Positions 53,729 through 62,213 of a stretch of DNA of 64,000 nucleotides are shown piece after piece. How positions within the stretch are numbered: position 1 is the first letter of the stretch; each line of letters starts with the position of its first letter. Where the stretch lies: NCBI GenBank assembly GCA_965237575.1, contig CBDEGI010000002.1, forward strand, positions 496,001 to 560,000. Reading direction: 5' to 3'. Origin of the DNA: JAKZVK01 sp965237575. Its GTDB lineage: Bacteria > Acidobacteriota > Terriglobia > Bryobacterales > UBA6623. The notes beneath the pieces were generated by a model that was given only the letters and a program-made list of their open reading frames with translations, was not told where the DNA came from and made no database searches. Made by a program: the position numbers and the translations under genes.

Positions 53729-55048
53729 ATGGTCGGCACCACCATCTCCCACTACAAGATCACTGACAAGCTCGGTGAAGGCGGGTCATTTGGGGTCGTG
53801 CTCCACAGAGAGGTTCCCACTTCGTTCAATTCGAGGCCACGCCTCGCGTCCAGCGCGAACCACCGGCGCCTATGCATTGCTTGGATGGCTGGCCTGCTCG
53901 CCCTCTTGCTGGGCGCCTGTGGTTCAGGAAGCTCCGGAGACTTCGACGCGACGGACTTTGGCGCGGTCGGTGACGGCACGACGGACAGCACCCAAGCGAT
54001 CCAGTCCGCTATCGATGAGGCAAGCGCTGCGGGTGGGCGCGTTCTGGTGCCCCCGGCCGAAGCGCCGTACCTGATAAGCAAGACACTTCTCATCCGTGGG
54101 AGTGGCGTCGAGATCGTCGGCGAGGGCGCCACAATACGATTCGCCGACAACGCGGCGGGCGAAGGCGACCCGACCGTCATCCTCGCGAGTGGCAGCGAAG
54201 ACAACCCGATTCGCGATGTCGCGATCCGCGGGCTTACCGTCGACGCAAACTTCTATGCACAAGAAGGGGCCGAGGGCGCGAGGGGAATCGAGTTTCGGTT
54301 TGTCGGGGGCGCACGCGTTACCGACGTTACGATTCGGCGACCCTTCGTCGGGCTCGACTTCGGACGCGGGTGTGTCGACGCCGAGGCGCGCAACGTGGTG
54401 ATCACTGACTTCGCCGAGGATGGCTTCGACGCCAGCGGTGACGCCAACGAGTTTTCTGGCGCGAAGACCAGGGATATTCGATTCATCGATGTCGTGGCGT
54501 GCGATGCGCCCCGTGCCGCTGGCAATGCTTTCGAAATCGAGGATGGTGTGGAGAACGTCCTCGTCGAGAATGCAACCGTCGAGAACGTCGCGGGCAACGG
54601 TCTTGGGCTGCGGAATCACTTTGTCGAAGGGAAGGAAGATCACTCGAGAAACGTCGAGTTGCGCAACGTCACTGTCCGCGGCACCGGCGGGCAATTCGCC
54701 ATCTACGGCCGCTGCGCGCCTCGGGAAGGGTTCCCCGACAACAGCTATCACGAGATGAAGCTGACGAACGTCGAGACTGACGGCGCGGTAGCCTTCATCG
54801 GGCCGATCGAAGACCTCGAGATCACCGGTGGCAGCTTCGCTGCTATCTATCTCGGTTTCGAAGGACCGGACGATGTACCCGCCAAACAAAACGCAGTGGC
54901 CACCGCAAAGCTCCAAAACCTGCAAGCAGAGCAACTGCGGATCAACGGGATGGACGGTACCATAACCCTCTCCAATCTCACGCTCCCCAAGGGCCAGGAA
55001 TCAGTCTCGATCGAAGGCAGCGGAGCCGATGTGCAGACCGACTGGTAG
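53729..55048 (+). CDS. pectate-lyase-superfamily lipoprotein with a kinase start fused at its N-terminus
   Basis: 439 residues as read. Residues 1-24 are a kinase start (MVGTTISHYKITDKLGEGGS and FGVV). After ~20 unrelated residues comes a lipoprotein signal (IAWMAGLLALLLGACGSGSS, lipobox LGAC). The mature part begins DFDATDFGAVGDGTTDSTQA, the hallmark of Pectate_lyase_3/GH28-like right-handed beta-helices, and continues with helix turns (IRDVAIRGLTVDANF, TDVTIRRPFVGLDFGRGC, VENVLVENATVENVAGNGLG). It acts on or binds polysaccharide; catalytic residues not assigned. Without a visible ribosome binding site at the internal ATG, expression may depend on the captured leaderless start, which would bury the export signal behind ~50 residues. 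Confidence 0.8.
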   Translation: MVGTTISHYKITDKLGEGGSFGVVLHREVPTSFNSRPRLASSANHRRLCIAWMAGLLALLLGACGSGSSGDFDATDFGAVGDGTTDSTQAIQSAIDEASAAGGRVLVPPAEAPYLISKTLLIRGSGVEIVGEGATIRFADNAAGEGDPTVILASGSEDNPIRDVAIRGLTVDANFYAQEGAEGARGIEFRFVGGARVTDVTIRRPFVGLDFGRGCVDAEARNVVITDFAEDGFDASGDANEFSGAKTRDIRFIDVVACDAPRAAGNAFEIEDGVENVLVENATVENVAGNGLGLRNHFVEGKEDHSRNVELRNVTVRGTGGQFAIYGRCAPREGFPDNSYHEMKLTNVETDGAVAFIGPIEDLEITGGSFAAIYLGFEGPDDVPAKQNAVATAKLQNLQAEQLRINGMDGTITLSNLTLPKGQESVSIEGSGADVQTDW

Positions 55049-55065
55049 CGGCTCTGCCCTGGCTG

Positions 55066-55190
55066 CCAGATGCCATAGCCGTCGCATAGATGACGAGAAA
55101 TGATTTCTCATTGCGAAATCAGCCGTTGGGGCCTCTGGAACCGGTTGCCGACTGAACACAAATCGAGTCCCCTCAGGGGACAAGAACGAA
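55066..55190. repeat. intergenic repeat block R1, copy 3 (no kinase promoter attached)
   Basis: CCGTCGCATAGATGACGAGA, AATGATTTCTCATTGCGAAA, GGCCTCTGGAACCGGTTGCC and AAATCGAGTCCCCTCAGGGG match the other copies. The promoter half is missing. Confidence 0.72.
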
Positions 55191-55313
55191 GCCGCTGGCG
55201 CGACGGACGCCTTCGGCGTAGGAGTGCGCTGAGCTAGGTTCTGGTCGGCAAAGGTAGATCCAACGACCTGGATCGGGGTTCGCCATCAGGCAGGAATCAA
55301 AGGGCCAGGCTAC

Positions 55314-55335
55314 CGCAAGATCTTCGGATCTTGCG
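55314..55335. other. perfect 9-bp hairpin with TTCG loop
   Basis: CGCAAGATC, TTCG, GATCTTGCG. A very stable UUCG tetraloop hairpin without a T-run, ~145 bp upstream of the DUF1552 gene and ahead of a TATACT hexamer. May be an attenuator, mRNA stabiliser or a protein-binding dyad. Confidence 0.5.
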
Positions 55336-55460
55336 AATCGGCATCAGGGCGCAAGGGAGTGTATACTGGGGCCGTAAAGACGCGCGGCGTCAACGTTCTG
55401 CGTGACACCCACTTCAATCGCTCAGTGGGATGCGTTGACGTTATCCGCCGGGCATCGACC

Positions 55461-56810
55461 ATGAGATCGAATCAAGCAAATCGCCGGGTCTTCCTGAAGG
55501 CTGCGGGGATGAGCCTCGCTCTTCCTTGGTTGGAATCGGGCGCCGCGCTCTCGGCGGCCCGGACAGAACAAGCGGGCGGGCAGCCACCGATCCGTTTAGT
55601 GACGACCTTCTTCCCGTTGGGGGTCAATACGCATAAATGGGGAGCTTGCGGTTCGGGCGAAGATCTGACACTGGAACCGACGCTTGAGCCGCTGGAAGTG
55701 ATCAAGCACAAGGTCAGTGTGCTCCAAGGTTTGTCGCATCCGCATCTGAAGGATGTCCGCGGACACGCCGGCAAGGTCGCCTCGTTTCTGACAGGCGAGC
55801 CCGGCGGGCGGGACAACAACAAGTCAGGCGTTTCTATCGATCAGCGGATCGCTGCGCGAATAGCTGACCAGACAGAGTTTCGTTCGCTGGTCCTGGGTGT
55901 TGCTCCCTCAAGAAACGGTCGCGGATTCTATGATTCCAGCATCTCCTGGCGGGGCCCTGACAGGCCGCTCGCCAAAGAGATCGACCCGGCCATGACTTTC
56001 GCGACTTTGTTCGCCGATAAGTCCTGGTTGAAGCGCGACGCGAGCGTGCTCGACTTTGTGCTCGATCAGGCTAAGCACCTGGAAACGCGGATCAGCGCTC
56101 AGGATAGTCAGACGTTGGCCGAGTACTTCGAGGGCATTCGCGAGTTAGAGCTGCGGATCGCGCGCCTAGACCGGGACAAGACAGATTGGCAACGCCAGCA
56201 GGCAGGCGAGCTTTCCATCTCGCGGCGTTTTCATGCTGATGATCCGAGCGGCGCGGGCGAGACGCCTGATTTTGCGCTTTATCAACCAGAGAACTTCCGC
56301 GAACACACCCGCTTGATGCTTGATTTGCTCGTGTTGGCGCTACGAACGGATAAGACCCGGGTGCTGACATTCATGTTCGACAGCTATGGCCCGAAATACA
56401 TGGACTTCAGCTTCCTGCCTGGCGTCACAGGCCAGTGGCACTCGTTGAGTCACCACAAAGAGACGCCGAGCTCGCTTCACCAGTATCACCTCATCAATCA
56501 GTGGCATGTCTCACAATTCACGTACCTGCTGCAGAAGATGGATGAGGTGCAGGAAGGGGATCGGACCTTACTTGACAATTCGATGGTCATGATCGGGTCG
56601 GACATGTGGGACGGAAACCGCCATACGTGCACTGAGTATCCATTGCTTCTCGCCGGCAGTGGTGGGGGCCGGATCAAGACCGGGCGTGCTATCGATTTCG
56701 AGGGTGGCTCAATGTCCCGGCTCTTTTTGTCGATTGCGGAGACCATGGGCGCCCCCCTGGACGGATTCCAGGAAGCGTGCGAGTCGTTTGGTTCGGAACT
56801 AACCGCATAA
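55461..56810 (+). CDS. DUF1552 domain protein, Tat-type leader
   Basis: 449 residues from the ATG at 55461. The leader NRRVFLKAAGMSLALPWLES is twin-arginine-like. DUF1552 body: PIRLVTTFFPLGVNTHKWGA, LSHPHLKDVRGHAGKVASFL, SVLDFVLDQAKHLETRISAQ, DSQTLAEYFEGIRELELRIA, DKTRVLTFMFDSYGPKYMDF, HSLSHHKETPSSLHQYHLIN and the C-terminal DMWDGNRHTCTEYPLLLAGS. Related to the DUF1501/sulfatase-like alkaline-phosphatase superfamily in Planctomycetes and Acidobacteria; exact function unknown. It almost always pairs with a DUF1592/1588 cytochrome gene, as here: only 10 bp separate the two, so they form one operon. Confidence 0.92.
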   Translation: MRSNQANRRVFLKAAGMSLALPWLESGAALSAARTEQAGGQPPIRLVTTFFPLGVNTHKWGACGSGEDLTLEPTLEPLEVIKHKVSVLQGLSHPHLKDVRGHAGKVASFLTGEPGGRDNNKSGVSIDQRIAARIADQTEFRSLVLGVAPSRNGRGFYDSSISWRGPDRPLAKEIDPAMTFATLFADKSWLKRDASVLDFVLDQAKHLETRISAQDSQTLAEYFEGIRELELRIARLDRDKTDWQRQQAGELSISRRFHADDPSGAGETPDFALYQPENFREHTRLMLDLLVLALRTDKTRVLTFMFDSYGPKYMDFSFLPGVTGQWHSLSHHKETPSSLHQYHLINQWHVSQFTYLLQKMDEVQEGDRTLLDNSMVMIGSDMWDGNRHTCTEYPLLLAGSGGGRIKTGRAIDFEGGSMSRLFLSIAETMGAPLDGFQEACESFGSELTA

Positions 56811-56820
56811 GAACCTCTCC

Positions 56821-59193
56821 ATGAAGTCTGCCCACATCGACCGGCAAGGCCTCATCGGTGTTGGTGGTCTCGCTCTTATCCTTGGTCTGGGGATGATCCA
56901 TGGGGCCGCCCTGGCGGCGAAGAAGGACATCTCCCCCGTTTGGGATGCGAAGGTTCAGCCGATCTTCGCCCAATACTGTGTTGGATGCCATGGTCCTGAA
57001 ACGCAAATGGCCGGTTTGCGGCTGGACGGTTGGGCAGCGGCGCTTAAAGGCGGCCTCAACGGACCGGTAATCATCGCCGACCAATCTTCCGAAAGTCGGC
57101 TCATACAGCGCGTGTCGTTGCCCCGGACGGACGCGATGCCTCCTAAGGGGAATCCTGGGCCGACCGAGGAACAAATCAGAGTCCTTATCGAGTGGATCGA
57201 CGGGGGCGCGCTTCTGCCGGCGAGCGAAGCAAAATCGCTTTCTGAAGCGGAGGAGGCTCCGCAACCCGTGCCGTATTCGGTATTGTCCGGACCGGCTGAG
57301 GAGTTGACCTTCGACGAAAAGATCCATCCCTTCCTTCGCCACTATTGTTATGACTGCCACGGCAAGAAGAGCCGCGAGGGCGGGCTCGCCATTGAGGACT
57401 ACGCCGAACAATGGCCTGGCGAGGACCTGCGTGCCTGGCATCAGCAGTGGGGGAAGGTTGCGCGTTCGATCACCACCGGTGCGATGCCTCATCCAAGGCA
57501 GGAGCGGCAGCCTTCCGAAGAAGAACGGGAGCTGTTCGGCCTGTGGTTCGACAAGGAATTGGAGTCGCGCGTCACGCCCGACTCGTCCCGGCCAAGCAAC
57601 CCGCGATTGCGGCAAATGACGGCGTTCGAGTACGACAACACGGTTCGTGAGCTGACAGGGCTTGACCTGGGTCTCAGCAGCCTGACGCAGCCCGGCGGTG
57701 TGGCCAGTGACGGAGGCTTCCTGAACCAGGGCCGCGAGATGCAGCTGTCTCCCTCGAAACTCTCACGTTATTTACAGGCGGCGGATCAGGTCGTGGCCCG
57801 CGCTGCGATCGATCCGGACGTGGGCATCCGTTTTCATCCCGAACCACGACCGGCTCGTTCCAAGCCCCCGAACGCGGCATCGCCGGCCGACTTGCGAACC
57901 ACCGCCCAGCGGCACCTAGTCGCCTTTGCCGCCCGAGCCTACCGCCGTCCTCTGCACGAAGAGGAAATCGCCGGCCTGATGGGCCTTTATGACCAGCAGA
58001 TGGAGAGCGGCAAGGGCTTTGAGGGTGCCTGCCGGCAGGTGTTGCAGGGCATTCTTGCGTCGCCTCAGTTTGTCTATTTGGCCGAGGAGCATCGCTGGGC
58101 AAGAAAGGAAATCAATTGGGGCGACAAGAAGCGGGAGAAGTCCGATGCGACAGCGCTCATGGCCGACCACGAGGTGGCGTCGCGGCTTTCGTATTTCTTG
58201 TGGTCTGCTCCGCCTGACGACGAATTGATCCGTTTGGCCATTGACCGCCGGATGCAAGATTCGGAGGTATTGAAGGCTCAGGTGAAGCGAATGCTGTCAG
58301 ATCCCAAGGCAGCATCTCTGGCAACACAGTTCGCCGGGTACTGGCTCAAGTTCAACAAGGTCGCGGACCATCTCGACATCAATCGGGAGCGCTTTCCGGA
58401 ATTCACCGAATCGTTGCAGGGGGCGATGTATGACGAAGTGCACCACTTTGTCGAGGAGATCATTCGCCGTGATCTGAGCATCTTGAGTCTTCTAGACGCT
58501 GATTTCACGTTTGTGAACGGGGAGCTCGCGGCGCACTACGGAATCGATAACGTCAACGGCACCGAGTTTCAGAAAGTGCAATTTGGCGATCGCGACGGGC
58601 GCGGCGGCCTGCTGGCTATGGCCGGGATTCTGAGTCTGACTTCGCATCCTGACCGCCGCAGTGCGGTGGAGCGCGGCGCCTATATCCTTCGGGAGATTCT
58701 CGGTACTCCGCCGCTACCGCCGCCAGCCACGGTGGGAAAACTGGAGGATGTTGCAACCAAAGACGGGCGCCAGTTGAGTCTGGCTGAGTCGATGGAACGG
58801 CACCGCCGAGAGACGCGTTGCGCGGGATGCCACCGCCGCATGGACCCCCTCGGCCTTGCTCTAGAAGAATTCGACGGGATCGGACGCCGCGTGACTCCGG
58901 AGTTCGTCAACCCCGAGCTGGCCGCCGATCTGTATGCCCTGCCGGACGACACCATCCTGCGGGGACTTGATGAACTCAAGCGCTATCTTCTGGAAGGTCC
59001 GCAGCGACGGAAGTTCGTCGATAACTTTTCGAAGCGTCTCATGACGTACGCTTTGACCCGCGATCTACAGTCCGGCGACTTCTACACCTTACTCTCGATG
59101 CGCCGTGCTCTCGAAGAGAACGGATACCGTTTGTCCGCGGCGATCAATACGCTTGTGACAAGCGAGGTGTTCCTTCAGCGGGCGGAAGAATAG
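56821..59193 (+). CDS. DUF1592/DUF1588-type cytochrome c protein (PSD1-like)
   Basis: 790 residues with a signal-anchor (GVGGLALILGLGMIHGAALA). The N-terminal planctomycete-type cytochrome domain has heme motif CVGCH (in FAQYCVGCHGPETQMAGLRL) and a second CYDCH (LRHYCYDCHGKKSREGGLAI). Then DUF1587 (LRQMTAFEYDNTVRELTGLD), DUF1595 (HLVAFAARAYRRPLHEEEIA), DUF1592 (HEVASRLSYFLWSAPPDDEL), DUF1588 (GRGGLLAMAGILSLTSHPDR, TRCAGCHRRMDPLGLALEEF with a third CxxCH) and DUF1585 (NFSKRLMTYALTRDLQSGDF). Likely a periplasmic electron-transfer protein working with the DUF1552 partner, perhaps in breakdown of complex organic matter; biochemical function is unproven. Confidence 0.93.
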   Translation: MKSAHIDRQGLIGVGGLALILGLGMIHGAALAAKKDISPVWDAKVQPIFAQYCVGCHGPETQMAGLRLDGWAAALKGGLNGPVIIADQSSESRLIQRVSLPRTDAMPPKGNPGPTEEQIRVLIEWIDGGALLPASEAKSLSEAEEAPQPVPYSVLSGPAEELTFDEKIHPFLRHYCYDCHGKKSREGGLAIEDYAEQWPGEDLRAWHQQWGKVARSITTGAMPHPRQERQPSEEERELFGLWFDKELESRVTPDSSRPSNPRLRQMTAFEYDNTVRELTGLDLGLSSLTQPGGVASDGGFLNQGREMQLSPSKLSRYLQAADQVVARAAIDPDVGIRFHPEPRPARSKPPNAASPADLRTTAQRHLVAFAARAYRRPLHEEEIAGLMGLYDQQMESGKGFEGACRQVLQGILASPQFVYLAEEHRWARKEINWGDKKREKSDATALMADHEVASRLSYFLWSAPPDDELIRLAIDRRMQDSEVLKAQVKRMLSDPKAASLATQFAGYWLKFNKVADHLDINRERFPEFTESLQGAMYDEVHHFVEEIIRRDLSILSLLDADFTFVNGELAAHYGIDNVNGTEFQKVQFGDRDGRGGLLAMAGILSLTSHPDRRSAVERGAYILREILGTPPLPPPATVGKLEDVATKDGRQLSLAESMERHRRETRCAGCHRRMDPLGLALEEFDGIGRRVTPEFVNPELAADLYALPDDTILRGLDELKRYLLEGPQRRKFVDNFSKRLMTYALTRDLQSGDFYTLLSMRRALEENGYRLSAAINTLVTSEVFLQRAEE

Positions 59194-59224
59194 CCGTAGG
59201 CGGCTGTGGAAGTCGATCGATAGG

Positions 59225-59448
59225 CCACCCGAAGTCTGGTTCCGACGAGACCTTTTGGTGTTCGTCCCAGCTTTCTTTGTTGAAGACGCTCCTACGGGCT
59301 AGGACGACGCCCTGTGCGTCGTCTCCCTGGAGGTTGGGTTGATGCGTCCGCCGTCCTCGGTGTCGAACGTGACCTCGTGGAAAGTGTCGGCGGCGGGGGC
59401 GCGGGCTAGTAACAGTACCAAGGAGAGCAAGATGGGCAGGGCCGGCGG
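59225..59448 (-). pseudogene. alpha/beta hydrolase N-terminal remnant
   Basis: A signal-like ALPILLSLVLLLARAPAADT is followed by FHEVTFDTEDGGRINPTS, then in another frame GDDAQGVVLARRSVFNKESW and DEHQK. In the family this reads FHEVTFxTxDGGxIxxxLYGxGxxxVVLAHGxxFNKESWxxQ, so the oxyanion-hole HG is lost and a frameshift is present. Everything beyond the first ~70 residues, including the catalytic triad, is missing. Confidence 0.6.
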
Positions 59449-59560
59449 CACCGAGGTGTTGTACCGGCGCGGCGTGAGAATGCTCTTTGGAGGAGCCCAA
59501 ATCAACCCTTCGCCGTCAGTTAGGATTTGGCGCCTGTAAGCGAGTGGATGCTTCACAACC

Positions 59561-59763
59561 AGCAGGCTCTCGTACCGCCCACCCACGCTAGAATCTTGGG
59601 CGGAAGTGTCACCGTCGCATAGATACCGAGAAACGATTTCGCATTGAGGAAGCCGCCGTCGGAGCCTCTGGAACCTGGTCGCCGACAGAACCCAAAGCGA
59701 GTCCCACCAGAAGGCTGCCGAGACTCTGGGCCGATTCCGAGTGACATCGGTTGTTCGCGACAG
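59561..59763. repeat. intergenic repeat block R1, copy 4, with upstream half of the kinase promoter
   Basis: CTCGTACCGCCCACCCACGC, CTAGAATCTTGGGCGG, CCGTCGCATAGATACCGAGA, AACGATTTCGCATTGAG, GAGACTCTGGGCCGATTCCG, TGACATCGGTTGTTCGCGAC. The TAGAAT hexamer and kinase start that should follow are replaced by an internal kinase segment. Confidence 0.8.
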
Positions 59764-59765
59764 TA

Positions 59766-59935
59766 ATCCTGGCCGGCAAACCGACATCTGGTCTCTGGGT
59801 TGTGATCTGCGAGATGGTCGCGGGGCGTTTCCCGTTCGGGGTGACCGCCATGAGGCGGTGCTCTACGCGAGCGGCAACGAAGAGCAAGAGCCCATCACGG
59901 GTTTACGGGCCGGAACCGTTGCCAGCGCTGAGGTC
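59766..59935 (+). pseudogene. Ser/Thr kinase internal fragment (subdomains IX-X)
   Basis: GKPTDIWSLGCDLREMVAGR and FPFG, split over two frames, correspond to the DIWSLGxxLxEMxxGxxPF motif of subdomain IX. The next stretch (HEAVLYASGNEEQEPITGLR) matches the linker common in acidobacterial kinases. It is joined directly to the promoter half of R1 copy 4, as expected from an internal deletion of an entire kinase N-lobe. Confidence 0.8.
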
Positions 59936-60002
59936 TTCAGGAAGTCGCGACCTTTGACAAATGGACCGGGATTGGCGGAGTCAGGTCGCATTGGATTCGA
60001 GA

Positions 60003-61981
60003 TCATTCTCTGACAACCACCGGATTGCTGATCCACGAGTAGGGGCTGACTAAACCGGAATGCTCGCGGGCGCGGACCGCGTAGTAATATTGCCGCTCGG
60101 GATCGGGGAGCTTGATGTCGGTGAACTGCATTGCACTCAGGCTCCAGACTCTGCCGCCGCTCCAGTGCATCGCCGCTTCGCTCTCATCGTCGCCGCGCTG
60201 GCAGTCGAGGAACGTCGTCTCCGTCTTGCCTTTGTAGGTCACGATCTCCGGCTCGGCCATCGAGTGGTTACCGGCGATCAGCAGTTTGCCGTTTTGCGGA
60301 AAGCCTTCGGTGGATTCCACCGTCACCGTCGTGGCCTTGGCGTCGACGTGTTCGCCGGCGAGGATGGTGTTCACCACCGGGACGACTCCGATTTCCTCGA
60401 AGACGCCGGTGCGATCCAATTTGACGCCCCGTAGGTTCGGGCGAGGGGAGGGCACGCTGCGCATGATGACGTATTCTTTCGTCCCTGTGTGGCGCGCCGC
60501 GGGTTGCCAGTACAGCAACGGACCTTCGTCGCGGTTGTTGGCGACGTGCGGCTGCGGAGGTGCTTCCGGTTGCTTGACGACGGCGAGATACAGGTCGCCC
60601 ATCTTTTTGTTCTCCGAATCCTTGTCGGAGACGAAGAGCAACTTGGTGCCATCCGGACTCCAGTGGACCGTCGGATGGGTGATGTGACCGGACTCCCAGG
60701 AGGCGTGGTGATAACAGAGGACGCGCAGTGCCGGGGCCGAGCCGTCGATAGACACGATCACCACCGCGCCGGGATAGCTGTGTACGGCGTTGTCCGCCGC
60801 GACGAAGCGGCCGTCGGGACTGATCGCGGGATGGGTATCCAGCCAGGTGAGTTCCCGAGTCACGTCGCGGCGTTCGCCTGTTTCGATGTTGTAGAGACCC
60901 GCAGAACATTTGCCGAGCCATCTCGACGGATCGTCGCCCTTGCGATCGCAGATCAACATGTGGCTGCCGTCCGGGGTGAAGAATTTGTGCCCGCCCTCGC
61001 CGATCAGCCGCGCGCCGGAACCGTCGGGCTGGAGGACATACTGCTGCTGCGAGGACTTCATCCGGCGAATGTCCATGCGTCCCGGAATCCAGCCGATCCG
61101 GCCGTGTTTCGTCTCGCCCTTGAAATCGAAGAAAATGGGGTATCCACTTGACTCAGGTAGCCCCTAGGCGTTGTGGTTTGGTCGATCCATGGACGCCAGC
61201 ACACTGCACCCAGAATGCACCCTGGGGCGCCAGACGCCGGTCTGCAGGCAATTGGGCCACGAGGCTGCGTTTCGGGCCGATCAAGGATTACGCACGCGCC
61301 ATGGCCATCGCAGGCTTGGAAACGTGGTGCTATCGGCAAGCCTTTCCGGGGGCCGCCAATGGCCAACCACAGTATGTTGTGGTCACCTGAGTCAAATGGA
61401 TACCCCACTTCGAAGAATCCCGTGCCGTCCATATTTACAAACGACGACATCACGACGTCCTGCTTCTCACCCTCAGGCTGCTGGATGAAGCGGGTGAACA
61501 GAACCTGTTCCCCGTCGGGGCTGACACCCAGTTTGCCGAACGGCGATGCAAACGGGCCGGCGATCCGGCGGGAGGCAAAGGTAGTCACGTCAATTACGTG
61601 AAGCTCGTATTTGTCGTTCACCGAGGGCGCGCAGATGATCTCCTGGCCCGAACGCGACCAGACGCCGTAGACCGAAGGGGCTTTCCGGTCGGTGACGCGC
61701 GTGATCTTCGAACCGTCGGCCGTCATCGTGTAAAGATGCCAGAACCCGTTGCGTTTGGAGCGAAACAGAATCTGCGATCCGTCCGGCGACCACGGATCTT
61801 TGATGCGGTCGGGGATAATTTCGACTTCGGGATCGGTGGTGAGCCGCCAGACCTCCGTGCCGGTAATTTCGTCGTGGTAGTCGCTGCGTTCCGATTCCCA
61901 GACTCGTTGATTCGGGTCCGCCGCCACGGACGGGACGGTTGTGCAAAGCAGGAGCAGGAGAAAGAACGAGCAGATGTTCAT
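60003..61981 (-). pseudogene. secreted PD40/TolB-like propeller protein, split by MITE-A
   Basis: Start at 61981 with signal MNICSFFLLLLLCTTVPSVA. PD40 blades: TGTEVWRLTTDPEVEIIPDR, DPWSPDGSQILFRSKRNGFW, HLYTMTADGSKITRVTDRKA, KLGVSPDGEQVLFTRF, then after the MITE GHKFFTPDGSHMLICDRKGD, THPAISPDGRFVAADNAVHS, HPTVHWSPDGTKLLFVSDKD, and a C-terminal fibronectin-III-like part (RQYYYAVRAREHSGLVSPYS). MITE-A copy 4 (61134-61409) breaks it between MDGTGFF and DFKGETKHGRIGWIPG; excision with one target copy restores this exactly. Resembles oligogalacturonate-lyase/TolB-type propellers; substrate unknown. No other lesion is seen, so this inactivation is recent. Confidence 0.9.
61134..61409. mobile_element. 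MITE-A copy 4 (276 bp)
   Basis: Target duplication TCGAAGAA at 61126-61133 and 61410-61417. Identical by eye to copies 2 and 3. Interrupts the PD40 protein gene. Confidence 0.93.
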
Positions 61982-62104
61982 CGCCGTGATTGTGGCAAAT
62001 CCGGCGCACCGATGCGCGACCTTGATCGGGCTTCCGCCCGCTCGCGCGGGTGAGAACGCCGTCGGCACAGTCGCGCCCTCCTGTGAGGACGGTGCACTAT
62101 GGAG

Positions 62105-62200
62105 AAAGAATCTGTCTGTTGGACGGCTCAGTGGTTATCGTCATCTATCCGCGAAGGGGTAGAATCGGACCGGCCGGAAACGTGATTACCCATAAGTGAA
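62105..62200 (+). promoter_or_regulatory. kinase-type promoter, start codon region lost, upstream of the GH32/43-like gene
   Basis: AATCTGTCTGTTGGACGGCT and GGTTATCGTCATCTATCC are followed by TAGAAT at 62160-62165 and CGGACCGGCC. The GTG comes later than usual (62182, VITHK-stop), so the kinase start has been altered. The next gene begins at 62214. Confidence 0.55.
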
Positions 62201-62213
62201 AGAGGTTGCCCCG

